DNA from: Rhizopus sp. PT2906
Lineage: Eukaryota > Mucoromycota > Mucoromycetes > Mucorales > Rhizopodaceae
NCBI GenBank assembly: GCA_025529335.1
Contig: JAMYHX010000315.1
Coordinates: 1-50,217 of the forward strand
Length of the DNA stretch: 50,217 bases
Direction of reading: 5' to 3'
This document shows, in pieces, positions 25,245-35,800 of the stretch (the stretch's first letter is position 1; the number at the start of each line of letters is the position of its first letter). Under the pieces are notes generated by a model. The model was not told the origin of the DNA and searched no databases. It saw only the letters and a program-made list of their open reading frames with translations. The translations under genes were made by a program, and so were the position numbers.

Positions 25245-26396
25245 ATGGAATGTAAACAAGTTATCATTAAACATAAATGGTTAATCCTATACAAGATCGG
25301 AGAAGGGTCCTTTGGACAGGTATTCAAAGGTAATATCTAATGATACTAATTATATACATTTATTCGACCATTTATTTTATAGCCAAAGACATAAAGTCGA
25401 ATGATTTTTATGCGATCAAACGTGAATTGAGGGACAGCCCACAGCTTTATCATGAATTCAAATTCTACAAGACGTTAAAGGGTGGACGTAAGTATGAGAC
25501 ATATAAAATTAGATGTATCTGCATGTTTATACAATCATAGCTTGTATACCAAATTGTTACTGGTTTGGTCAGCATGATGGTTTTAATTGTCTTACCTTGG
25601 ATTTATTGGGTCCCAGCTTAAAGCATCTTCAAGAAAAATTAAAGGAGATACCATTAAGGATTGTTGTTCAAATAGGATGTCAATTAGTAATAGACATCTA
25701 TTATACTATTCTTTGTATTAACATCCTTTATAGATAGCCTGTTTCAAGCATATGCATGACCTTGGCATTGTCTATCGGGACATCAAACCAGAGAACTTTT
25801 TATTCCCTTACAAATATTCCTTTTCCTCTTTCTCTTCTTCTTTATCATCGTCAACTTCACCACCTTCACCGCCATCGTCTTCGACTTTATCAGTACCGCC
25901 ATTACCATTATATATAGTTGATTTCGGCTTAGCCGCTTGGTGGAGAAATCCCAGGACGAATAAGCCTTATCCTGAAGCAAAATATATTAAATACAAGACA
26001 GGAACGGCAAGATATGCATCCGTACGTGTTCACAAGGGTCATTCCCACGCCAGAAGAGACGACTTGGAGAGCCTTGGTTATATGTTACTTGATCTGCTCT
26101 GTGGTGACTTGCCTTGGTCAGGCGTAGTAGCACGTTCGTGTAAAGCAGGGTGGGATCGGATTAGAAAAATAAAAGAGGACACGTCCTTGTTTGACCTATG
26201 CATAGGATTACCCGTGGGTATCCTTCATTTTATTGACTATACAAGAAAACTCGAATTTTACGACAGACCTGATTATGACTACCTGATATCCGTTTTACAA
26301 GAATCTCTACCCTTTGGTTCTTATTCGACACTGGTCAAACCACAAACACAAGACTTGTTTGATTTACCTTCTTTTTCAAAATCCATACAAATTTAA
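25245..26396 (+). CDS. Casein kinase I-like Ser/Thr kinase
   Basis: Four exons (25245-25329, 25383-25487, 25541-25686, 25734-26396) give 332 residues. Kinase landmarks are present: glycine loop GEGSFGQVF (19-27), Lys41 in YAIKRE, the CK1 signature CYWFGQHDGFNCL and LLGPSL, catalytic loop YRDIKPEN with Asp128, Asp175 of DFG, and GTARYAS followed by RRDDLESLGYMLLDLLCGDL, the CK1 substitute for the APE region. The loop reads Y-R-D as in Yck/CK1-gamma, not H-R-D. Between the catalytic loop and DFG there is an insertion of about 26 residues rich in Ser and Pro (SFSSFSSSLSSSTSPPSPPS), absent from ordinary CK1. The protein ends soon after the kinase domain, with no Cys-rich lipidation tail. All key residues are present, so it is likely active. 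It is a divergent CK1, possibly lineage-specific. Confidence 0.88.
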
Positions 26397-26412
26397 AACT
26401 CAATAATAGTAA

Positions 26413-26650
26413 TGGAATACAATGTTTTGCGTTTGAATATATTACAGGATACATGGTTAGAATTTTCATATGAACAGATTCATCGTGCTTTACATTAACT
26501 TCATATCCCTCCTACCATTCTCAAATCTCAACATCGACGTTATATTACTCTTATCTCTATCATACAGTTCTCCATCTGGAAATCATATTGGCAATACATT
26601 TTTCATGAGGCTCCTTTTCTTCAAGAACAAATACCTCATACTCTAAGTCC
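26413..26650 (+). pseudogene. LINE-like reverse transcriptase C-terminal relic
   Basis: Starting 17 bp after the kinase stop, a frame beginning MEYNVLRLNILQDTWLEFSY continues past one internal TAA (about 26494) to IWKSYWQYIFHEAPFLQEQI and then a T run. The Trp-x3-W-x2-IF-x4-PF pattern resembles the tail of LINE-type polyproteins common in Mucorales. No RT catalytic motif is present, so only a 3' fragment survives. The family call rests on this short pattern alone. Confidence 0.4.
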
Positions 26651-27137
26651 TTTTTTTTTTCTCATTGTTCATAAATAAAAGCCTTATTCGTCACAAAAAA
26701 AAAAACAAGCAATGAGTAAAGTATTTTAATGTTTTGAGATATTAGGATAATGGCTTCTGCACTATCTGCTGGCAACTGTATTCGCATTTTACTTTCCCAT
26801 TTTCTTCTACCCCAGCCTTTATTTTGGTTTCGCTTTTGTTTGATTGGTCAAAAAATCTCTTACTTGGGTTTCGTTCAGGTATCGTTCAGGTTTCGTTTGG
26901 GGTTCAATTTAAGCTGCTAAAGTGAATTTCCTTACACTTCCAAAGGGGGAACACTACATGCATCAAAAAATACACCAGAAAATAGGCTAATGCTACGGGC
27001 GCTTCCTTGGGGCGCTACCAATGTTGTCACTATACAACACCACATTACTAATACCTCTGCCTAATCTAAGGCTTCTCCAGTTCACTCTGATATGAAATAC
27101 GATATCATCATAATTATACGTATTCTTGCATCTTTGC
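26651..27137. other. Intergenic DNA, nothing recognised
   Basis: AT-rich sequence with T and A runs (26651-26705) and a short pyrimidine-rich part with repeated GTTTCG/GTTCAGG motifs near 26825-26905. No gene, RNA or element end was recognised. Confidence 0.4.
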
Positions 27138-27281
27138 TGATCAACTGACAACATATAAAAATAACAACGTTTCTTTTTTATCTCTTTCTTCCTGAAAAGA
27201 AACAAACCAATATGGCAACTTTGTAAAGTTATGTTTAGCTTGACGCTGCACATTGGAAAGTTTTGCTGGGCGATATCATAG
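27138..27281 (+). repeat. Left copy of inverted family 5' end and promoter
   Basis: Three blocks here recur in reverse orientation at 30825-30987: TGATCAACTGACAACAT near 27138-27154, a 24-nt exact block at 27170-27193, and a 22-nt exact block at 27234-27255 covering the codons for L-D-A-A-H. The first block includes a TATA-like ATATAAAA (27153-27160). Spacers differ in length (40 versus 64 nt between blocks 2 and 3). They are the promoter, leader and first codons of two members of one gene family, not transposon termini as such. Confidence 0.75.
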
Positions 27282-27960
27282 GTAATAAGTAGAGCCAATG
27301 CCTGTAGTATTAGTCTAATTTCTAGTGCATTTTCTGTTGCATGTGTGTTTCCCTTCCAAAGCCAATGCGTTCAGGCTCAGACTTGATGGCAAAGGCTACC
27401 ATTAACATTATATCAACTGCATTGTTAAATGTACAAAATGATTACAAATTTGAGAATTCAGAATGGGATAATGGCACTCGTTCAGATGTTGTGCTAGAAC
27501 CAAAGTCATTGGCATCGGATCTTCCTCCCATAATTATAGAAATCCAGCACACAATTGATAGCTTATTTACAAAGAGAGTAATTAATTACAGCCTCCAGCT
27601 TTCAAGAGACGTAAATTGGACCCAATTGTACTTATAATATGCACTGGCACGTTGTCTGAATGTGTTGCAAAAGACCTAACGATCAGCAATTTTCTTGGTT
27701 GCTATGAATTCCCTGCTAAAGTTTGGGTTAATAATTGCTTAATTTTATGTAAAATACGCGTTCAAGAGCATATTGGCACTATGTCTATCAATCCATTTAT
27801 CGCCCTTGGTTTATTTTTAACCAGCCGTGCCATTGATATTAACGATACATTATGTCCGAGTAATCCAACCATTCAGTACTTATTACACTTCGAGCTTTGT
27901 GATCTTGGTTGTTGTAATCATTCTTTTCTTTATTTGTTCGAATTGTACAACGTAAAATAA
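27212..27960 (+). pseudogene. Degenerate PD-(D/E)XK nuclease-like family gene
   Basis: A broken gene. From ATG 27212 the reading M-A-T-L-stop-S-Y-V-stop-L-D-A-A-H-W-K-V-L-L-G-D-I-I carries TAA (27224) and TAG (27236). After a probable small intron (about 27282-27313) an open frame from 27341 contains NVQNDYKFENSEWDNGTRSD, then V-V-L-E-P and, after a gap, PPIIIEIQH. The Asp of RSD plus E-x-Q of EIQH fit the active-site pattern of PD-(D/E)XK nucleases. Near 27600-27606 the frame shifts: RRKLDPIVLIICTG resumes in the next frame and runs to a stop at 27958. So at least two stops and one frameshift. I recall similar proteins as a multicopy, lineage-specific family in Mucorales, but the nuclease assignment is inference from motif spacing. 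A second 5' copy lies inverted at 30.8 kb. Confidence 0.6.
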
Positions 27961-28074
27961 AACACAGTAATAATAAAAAACTTTTTTGATCCTTTATCTT
28001 CTTGAGCGAGAATGGAAATAACAAAGAGACAAACCGAGAAGAAAACAGAGAGACGAGGGCGGGAATAACCAAGA

Positions 28075-29193
28075 TCAGTTACCGTCCATCACTATGTTGT
28101 CCACTACAATGCCTGCTTGAGCGGCTAGTGTAGCGTCTAAGGCCCTGGCCTTGGGAACCGGAGCATCTTCTGGTTTGCCTACATGTGTCATTGTTCGGCG
28201 GATGTGCTTGGAGATTCATTTTAGTCCGATTGGCTGTGAGTGATCGGCCAAAGAGCGGAAGAGGCAATGTATGTTGATTAAAAGGATGGCCGGGTGAACT
28301 GCATAGCAAGTTACCGAAGCAATCCAAGAGACGTAAGCCGAGTAGGCCGTGACAGGGCAGAGAAGAAGATCCGGATGCGGGTGAATGATAATTGTCTTGG
28401 TAATGCGGGATCCTTGGCGTGTTTCATTTGGAGCCACGACGCATAAGTGCAAGACCTTGTCCTCAGAAACAGAGCATTTTTCCAGATCCATTCTTGCCAA
28501 GTAAGACGGACGGAGAAATCCAACCATCGCCAAGATCCAAGCCGTTTTAGCCATGAGGAGATCGTCTAAGAGGTTGTTGGTAGAACCTAAGGAAACGATG
28601 TAACTGATAGCGGGAGCAACGTCGTATGACCAGTGTCAAGGAGGCAGGATGGTCTTAGTCTTGGGTGCTTTAAGGAAGGCCACATAAGGTTCAGAGCGTT
28701 TGATAGCTTGCTGATCCTCGGCGGAGAGCAGAGGCAGAATTGAATTGCTGTAGGTGGCGAGCATGGAGAGTTTGTGGCCATGAGTGGATTGAAGATCTGC
28801 TAAATATTTGATGGTTTATTGCGGGAACGGGTCAGGATAGTTGATCTGACGTGTAGAACACCATTTAGCGTAGTTCTATTGCCTAAAGTGGTACTGTCGT
28901 CGGGTAGAGGACGCTGTGGGAGAAACGATGGCTAAAGCGGACGATGACAAAGAAGAGTGTTTCAGGCATTTGGTAAGATGTTCCACGCTAGCATTATCGA
29001 ACGGGGATTCTTCTTGATGAGATGATGATCGTCTTCGCTTACCAGATCTTCTTGGCGGAGGAGAAGAGGGGGCTGTTGCGTCAGACGGAGAGCCAGAGGA
29101 AACCAGGGAGCGGACGGCCAGTTGGGCGTGATCAGTGTTGCAGGCTGAAGACGCTGAGTTAACCATTGTATTGTGAGTAGGACTAGATTCCAT
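28075..29193 (-). pseudogene. Tyrosine recombinase pseudogene of the DIRS relic
   Basis: A single reading frame, kept in phase over 1.1 kb, with four internal stops. The N-terminal part is low-complexity and basic (PPPRRSGKRRRSSSHQEES), as in DIRS recombinases before the SAM-like and catalytic domains. The box I arginine context GFLRPSYLARMDLEKC is present. The C-terminal PKARALDATLAAQAGIVVDN matches the region before the final catalytic histidine and tyrosine, which are lost because the frame ends at GGT AAC TGA (28075), where the family usually has Trp. In-frame preservation with point stops suggests decay by substitution more than by indels. Confidence 0.75.
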
Positions 29194-29540
29194 GGGGGGC
29201 TAGGTATAGTCGACCGAATAAAGTGGTCCAATTCCGAGAAAAGGCATTGATCCACAACACTTGGGGGTGGTAATTCCAGGATACAAAGGCCGTCGGAATC
29301 TGTGTATTCTGTGGAGTTGCGAATAAGTCCAAGTGATGGAGGCTCACAGACGTTCCAGTCAGAGAAATGTCTTCCGGGGCAATATCCATTCTGTTTGCGC
29401 AAGCTGACGAGATGGAGCATCAGCGGAGTTATAGCGGGATGGAACGTATAGTGTCGATAGTTGTATTGAATCCCGAAAGCAGAAGCGTCATATGTCCATT
29501 GCCAAGGTGCTGATGAAATACTTATACTTACGTCTGCAGG
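28075..29540 (-). mobile_element. DIRS-like tyrosine-recombinase retrotransposon relic
   Basis: Minus-strand remains of a DIRS-type element, 5' truncated. Near 29500-29390 are end-of-RNase-H motifs: WQWTYDASAFG, then in another frame YVPSRYNSADAPSRQLAQTE. Conserved downstream pieces are DLFATPQNTQIPTAFVSWNY and LITPNWPSAPWFPLAL, again in alternating frames. One continuous frame from 29193 to 28075 follows, a tyrosine recombinase: QINYPDPFPQ, YLADLQSTHGHKLSMLATYS, AKTAWILAMVGFLRPS (box I Arg), and HVGKPEDAPVPKARALDATL near the end. It carries four in-frame stops: TAG 28876-28878, TAA 28816-28818, TGA 28636-28638 and TGA 28216-28218. It stops at 28075 before the catalytic Tyr region. The RT catalytic domain is missing. 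The element is dead. Confidence 0.82.
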
Positions 29541-30824
29541 TATATTTTTTTGCTTTTTTTTATCGCCATTGTTTTCGTACTCGATTCCCTTGATACATTT
29601 TCTCAGAAAGTAATTATCATCTTCGACGCCTGAATACTTTATAAATAGCAAAAAATCAGCAAAATAGACTTGGGATTATGGATCAAATATTCATCTCACC
29701 TTCTCAATAATTCTGTCAAACTCAGCTGTATTGCATGTGGACTGTTGTAGGCACTTGGAAGATAGAGATTCAACTATTTGTTTTTGATGTTCAGCATCGA
29801 ATAAATCAAGATGGGAACCAGTAGAAGAGTCGGAAATATCCATAATATGGTTCATAGCCAATCTGTGATACATTGTCAATGAATCATAACTTATATTTTG
29901 CAGTGAAATAATGACTTATGTTTTGAAATAATTAGTCTTGTAATCAATGATGTTACTGGCCATGGCATGATTTTTGATGATACTTCCTACGCTCTTTCTT
30001 ACACCGTCAAGGTACAACAAGTCATTGTAGGTTGATTAAGAAAAAAAAAGATATTAGCTATCTGTGAGTGTCTTTTGTAATTGAACAACAAATTACAGGA
30101 ACTCTCTTCTGTCTCTTGGCCTGAAAGGTCTCAGTGACGTCCTTCTGCAGAAGAGCTTCATTCAGTTTCTTAGTCTTTCTCTCAATTAATTCTTCATGAA
30201 CTAAGCCTCTCCAGAGCTCTCTAGTTATGACAAGCATCAACGGCTATTAAAAAGATGCAAAAAGCTGTTGGTACCAAGAAAATAGAGTTATGGTACTTAA
30301 CATCATCTAGCACAACACTTACACTGTAATTATTATTCTTAACGTTTTGAGCCCAGTCAGAGAAAGGTCTATCGCTGCTTTTTAATGCATCACCAATTGA
30401 GTACCCATAGTCATCTTCAGCCAGTTCTCGTATATCATATGCGTACTCTCTTTCTCTAAAGAACTTAGGAACTCCATCGCTATTATAGTAGTTTGTTTTT
30501 AAGCCAAGAGCACGAATTCCTAATACGATTGTTAGATTTTGTTTCCATGTAATTTATAGAATAACAGCATGCCATATGGGAGTTCTCTTCTTGTTTCTTA
30601 TCTGTGGAGGTATTGAGTAAGGTAGGCTCCCTTTTTGTATTGATTAGGTTGAAGCTTTTATTATGTTGATGAAACTGAAGTAAAGGACTTCGAATACGTT
30701 TATAGTAACTTAATTCACGAAAAAATGAATTAGCTAATTTTTTCGTGCATATAAGAAAGTGTATACTACACACACGAGGAAATCCACTACAGACACAACC
30801 TGTAATATCGTCAACAAGCCTTTT
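29541..30824 (-). pseudogene. Unrecognised multi-exon gene, probably decayed
   Basis: Minus-strand exon-like pieces that read as one protein. One at 30519-30323 contains GIRALGLKTNYYNSDGVPKF and DYGYSIGDALKSSDRPFSDW, ending N-N-N-Y-S at a GTAAGT donor. Another from about 30243 contains LVITRELWRGLVHEELIERK. A third near 30033-29920 contains YNDLLYLDGVRKSVGSIIKN. A fourth at 29863-29700 contains LAMNHIMDISDSSTGSHLDL. A last fragment near 29650-29540 runs straight into the DIRS relic. The third and fourth join in frame only if the donor after AAA AC was once GTAAGT; it now reads ATAAGT (near 29914), suggesting a lost splice site. No known domain was recognised. The 5' part overlaps the second nuclease-family relic, so the true start is unclear. 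Confidence 0.4.
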
Positions 30825-30990
30825 CAATGTGCAGCGTCAAGCTAAATCTGTTCAGAGAACAGACATCTTTCCATGCTCCTTGGTGTAGAATATGAATTTA
30901 TCTTTCAAGAAGGAAGAAAGAGATAAAAAAGAAATGTGGTCATTGCTGTATTTTAACTTTTTTTTTTTTATGTTGTCAGTTTGATCAACA
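30825..30990 (-). repeat. Right, inverted copy of family 5' end and promoter
   Basis: Reverse-orientation match to 27138-27255: block 1 exact over 22 nt (30825-30846), block 2 exact over 24 nt (30911-30934), block 3 near 30969-30987. On the minus strand it reads ATG GAA AGA TGT ... ATT TAG CTT GAC GCT GCA CAT TGA, so L-D-A-A-H is followed by a stop where the family has Trp. Losing one G would explain the shift into K-R-L-V-D-D-I-T. It is a decayed second member of the nuclease-like family, 5' end only. Confidence 0.6.
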
Positions 30991-31200
30991 AAGAACCAAA
31001 ATCATTCAAACCATTTCATGGCTCGACACAACTTGGAAAGTTGATGTCGGACTTTTTCTCTGTGTAGAGAGCGGGTCTTGAATACTTTTTTTTTTGGGTG
31101 TTGAGAGTTTTTCGTAAAGGGATAAAGTTATGCCACCAAATCTGTTCCGATTAGTAAATGTGAGAAAAAAGTGATCGCAGTTTTTAAATAATATGCAGAC

Positions 31201-31208
31201 TATATAAA
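31201..31208 (+). promoter_or_regulatory. TATA box of glutaryl-CoA dehydrogenase gene
   Basis: TATATAAA, 39 bp before the ATG at 31247, followed by a pyrimidine-rich start region (CTCTTTTTCCCTTTC). Spacing allows a very short 5' UTR. Confidence 0.6.
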
Positions 31209-31246
31209 CTGCAACTCTTTTTCCCTTTCTTCCTTAAACATATTCA

Positions 31247-32671
31247 ATGTTCCTTCGTCAACTTTTTATTCATAAAAAACCCCTCATTTCCTCTTCTGCC
31301 ACGCGTTCACTTGCAACCAAGGCTACGTTTGTTAAATACAACTGGCAAGATCCCCTTAATCTCGAAAAGTTACTCACTGAAGACGAAGTATTTGTTCGTG
31401 ACGCTGCAAGAAGTTACTGCCAGGAACGCCTTTTACCTAGAGTCATTCAAGCCTATCGTAACGAAAGTAAATAGAGACATCCTTACAAACTCGAATCTAT
31501 ATTAACCTGATCTTAGAGTTCGATAGAGAGATAATGAATGAAATGGGTGAGTTGGGTTTCTTAGGATCCACCATTGACGGTTATGGCTGTGCTGGTGTAT
31601 CATCAGTTGCCTATGGTTTGACAGCCAGAGAGGTTGAAAGGTAACTTACAAAAAAGTACTGTGGGAAAATTGATGTTAAATTGCTCCCATTAGAGTCGAT
31701 TCTGGTTACAGATCAGCCATGTCTGTACAATCCTCTCTAGTGATGCATCCTATTAACGCCTATGGCTCAAAGGAACAAAAGGACAAATTCCTTCCCTCTT
31801 TAGGTAAGTGAATGTCATCTTCAAGATTTATGTGCTTCGAAGTTGATGATTAAATGTATATATAGCAAAGGGTGAGAAAGTCGGATGCTTTGGTCTGACA
31901 GAACCCAACCATGGATCTGATCCTGGAAGTATGGAAACAACAGCCAAGAAGGTTAATGGACATTATGTCCTGAATGGCTCCAAGACTTGGATCACAAACT
32001 CACCTATTGCCGATGTCATGGTTGTCTGGGCCAAGAACTTGGATGAAGGAGGTGCCATTCGAGGCTTTTTGCTTGAACGTGGTATGCCCGGTTTAGAGAC
32101 ACCTGTGATTCATGGCAAATTTTCTTTGCGTGCTTCGATTACAGGCATGATCATGATGGATAATGTTGAAGTGCCTGTTGAAAACATGTTACCTAACGCC
32201 AAGGGTCTTGGCGGTCCCTTTGGATGTCTGAATAACGCTCGTTATGGTATCGCTTGGGGTGCCTTGGGTGCCGCTGAAGCTTGTCTGGAACAGGCTCGCA
32301 GTTATACCTTGGATCGTAAGCAGTTTGGTCGTCCCTTGGCTGCTAATCAATTGATTCAAAAAAAGTTGGCTGATGCTAATACTGAAATAGCCATTGGCTT
32401 ACAAGCATGTGTTCAAGTCGGCCGCTTAAAGGATTCGGGTGAGCTCGCTCCTGAAATGATTTCAATGATCAAGAGAAATTCTTGTGGCAAGGCTCTTCAA
32501 ATTGCCCGTGAATGTCGTGATATGCTTGGCGGTAACGGTATCTCTGACGAGTATCACATCATTCGTCATGCTGCTAACCTTGAGGCTGTCAATACCTATG
32601 AAGGTACCCACGACGTCCATGCCTTGATCCTTGGTAAAGCCATTACTGGTATTCCTGCTTTTGCTAATTAG
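31247..32671 (+). CDS. Glutaryl-CoA dehydrogenase, mitochondrial
   Basis: Four exons (31247-31466, 31517-31640, 31694-31803, 31866-32671) give 419 residues, the usual length. The N-terminus is rich in Arg, Lys and Ser without acids (MFLRQLFIHKKPLISSSATR), a mitochondrial presequence. The acyl-CoA dehydrogenase fold is clear: GCFGLTEPNHGSDPGSMETT (FAD and substrate loop), the RASITGMIMMDNVEVP region, CRDMLGGNGISDEYHIIRHA, and the active-site Glu397 in NTYEGTHDVHALILGKAITG, the hallmark of GCDH against other acyl-CoA dehydrogenases. The enzyme oxidatively decarboxylates glutaryl-CoA to crotonyl-CoA in Lys and Trp breakdown in the matrix, passing electrons to ETF. Introns are 50-62 nt. AATAAA-type signal at about 32719. 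No defect is seen. Confidence 0.95.
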
Positions 32672-32854
32672 AAAGACATTAATCATGCAGTCTTCTTTTA
32701 AATATCTAAGCTCTTTTTAATAAACCATCGTCATCCTTTCTAGACTTTATCATTGTTTTCTCTTCTTTATCGGACTTTAGCAATTCCTGCAAAAGCTTAC
32801 CGTTTATGGACAACTTTTCTTTCTTTCTTTTTTTCCCTGTCTTTATTTTCTAGA

Positions 32855-35800
32855 ATGGATCCAAGCAGAAAGGTGAGTGTTGTTAAGATTACAATAACAC
32901 CAAGTTTTTGATATATATTTTACTAATAGACACTCATAGATACCACCCCCACCTTCTTTCCAATCTGCACCTGATTTAAGCAAGTCTAGTTTCAACATTC
33001 CTTCCTTCTCTAGTGCACCAGATGTCTTTAACAAAGAAACAAACAGCAGCAAAAGTGCACATAAAGAACACAAGCGACGTTCAAGACGGAGTAGGTCTCG
33101 TTCACCTTCTCATCGAAAAAGTAGATACAGATCTCGATCACCTAAAAGATCCCGTTCTCGTGAAAGATCGTATAGAAAAGAAGTAATTGAAACAAAATAA
33201 TTAAGAGGGGGAAATACTGACCTCAAAAGCTGTTAGTCACGTCGTTCAAGAAGATCACCTTCAAAAGAGCGAGAACCATTACATTCGTAAGTTATGATAC
33301 TTCATACACTTTATACTTATTGCTTGTGTAGAGGAGAGTTGAAAACAGGCTTCACCTTCATTATTGATAAAAGAGGGGACCCAGAATTATCTTTTTATGG
33401 CGGCACCCATTCATATTCTGTACCAGCATTTCGACGATCAGGATGTAAAGTAGCTTTCAATGATGGAGAAAAATATCAAGAGAGGGAGAGAAAGAGCTAA
33501 CCTGTTTTTTTTTCTTCTTTAGATGGAAGGGTCTTGGGATTCAACTGGAATGAACGGCTAATTGTCAATCAAGGAAAGCTTGAGCTAGTGGATATATTGT
33601 CTTCAAAGGTTAGAAATCCACAATTGAGAGAGATTCAATGTTTGTTCATCCTCTCTTTTTTTCTTAGCCTGCTAGATACACTGATTCAGAATACGCTTGG
33701 AAAGAAATCGATAAATCTTTAAAGCGGTACACTTGATGGATATCCATTTTAACACATAAAATACTGACAACCTATTCATAGAATCCGCATCAAAAAGCAA
33801 GAAAACGATCAGGATCCATTTAGCTTGTCTAGTGGATACGTTCAACTCAGTGACGATCACCAAAAGAAAAAGAAAGCCGATTACGAGTCACTTGTTTCTA
33901 CAGGTGTTGATTATAGGTCACTGGAAGGCAATAAGGTACGAGCAGTAAGAGAAGAGGATGAAGAAGAAGAAGAAGGAGAAAGCTACAACGATATCATTCG
34001 ACGACGCACGGTTGAATACAATCAAAAACTAGATAAAGAGCCTGAAAATGTTGATTTGTGGCTAGAGTTCATACGCTTCCAGGACGAGGCGGCAGAGGGA
34101 CTCGATGCATCAGCGACAAAGAGTAATCAGTCAAGCTTGAACGAGGTGAAGTTGAGCATATTTGAAAAAGCATTGATGTACAATCCAAAAGATGAGCGGT
34201 TGATTCTCGCCTACTTGGCTTGCGGTGCAACCATTTGGGATACACTGACACTGCTAAGAGAATGGGATAAACAACTGAAGTTATATCCTGATTCTATTAA
34301 GCTTTGGTCTGAATATATAAACACAAGGCAAACGAGTTTCTCCAGCTTTTCATTTACAGAATGCATCAAGGTATTTGAGGACGCTTTATCTATACTGAAG
34401 AGACAATTAGACAGGACAAAACACCGTGAAGAACGAGAAGATATAGAATGTCTTATAGTTTACATCATATTGAGAACGTGTCTGCTTATGAAGCAATCAG
34501 GATATATCGAACGAGCCTATTCGGTTTTACAAGCCATCGTCGAGTATAATTTATTTGCTCCTGCTGGAATACAGGACAAGCTTGGTGCGTTTATGGAATT
34601 TTGGGATAATGAAGTACCACGTTTTGGAGAGAAAGAAGCTCAAGGCTGGAACGCATATTATAATACAAAGGCAGATTACGAGCACAGACCTGAAGAGGAG
34701 GAGAATGTGGAAATTATCAATTTGCAGGATTGGGCAAGGCATGAGATTGAGGCGGACCAAAAGCATCGACTGCCAGTGCGTATGACTCAAATAGACGATG
34801 AGAATGTAGATGAAGACCCTTATCGAGTTACTCTTTTTGATGACATACAGCCCTTCTTGTTCGAATTTACGACATTTGCAGCACGTCAGACATTGATATA
34901 CAGCATCTTTGTCTTTTTGGGATTGAATTATACTCCTCCGAATATCGGGACGAATACGCACTTCTTCACAGATACCTTTACACATAATGATCTGCCATTA
35001 GACAAATTCTGGCCGGAAAATAGCAACAAGCAGTCATGTTTGGTTTGGTATGTCTCTGGTGTGCCTATGGAACCAGAACAGGCAGTGACAGAAAACGATC
35101 CATTCTCTATCCCTCCTTCGTATCCAGTTGGATTGTCTGAGCTTTTTGCTCAACCACAACATTGGTTTTGCTCCTCAAAGACAGAATACAACAAAGTAGA
35201 CCGTGAATTCACAAAATGTGCCTTTGAACAGTTATTAAAGTTGGAAAGGTCCATGCATCTCACACTTTGTTATTTATCCTTTGAGTCCAATTATGAGTAT
35301 AAAGCGTAAGTCCCTCTTGATTATTTATGCCACATTAAACTACTACGACTGACTTTTACTTCATTTTAGTGGTCGAAAGCTAGCAAAGAGTCTTTTAAAG
35401 GATGACCGAACAAATTTAGTTTTATGGACTGCATATGCACAGATGGAAAAGAGCCATAACAAGATTGATGAGGTAAGAAAGCAAAGTGTATCAAGTATCA
35501 ATATATTTATTTTATTTTTTACCAAAAAGGCACGAAAAGTATACATGACAGCACTGTCAACATATCGTAGCTTTAGCGAATCAGAACAGCTCGCAGCGCC
35601 TTTAATGTATCAAATGTTTGCAAAATTAGAAATGGAAAACGGACGACCCGCTGAAGCACTCAAGATTTTAGTGTCAATGTCGGGTGATAAGCCTTATGGT
35701 ATGTTGTCTTTCCTTCATTATATATTTCATTCTAATATGTTCTTACAGATGTGAATATGCCTTTACCTACAGCAACATTAATTTTACGAGCAAGAGAAGT

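Noticed and set aside
27839..28072. 77-codon minus ORF between the nuclease relic and the DIRS relic
   Set aside because: Poly-Phe/Leu/Lys low-complexity translation overlapping the end of the nuclease frame; more likely element-end sequence.
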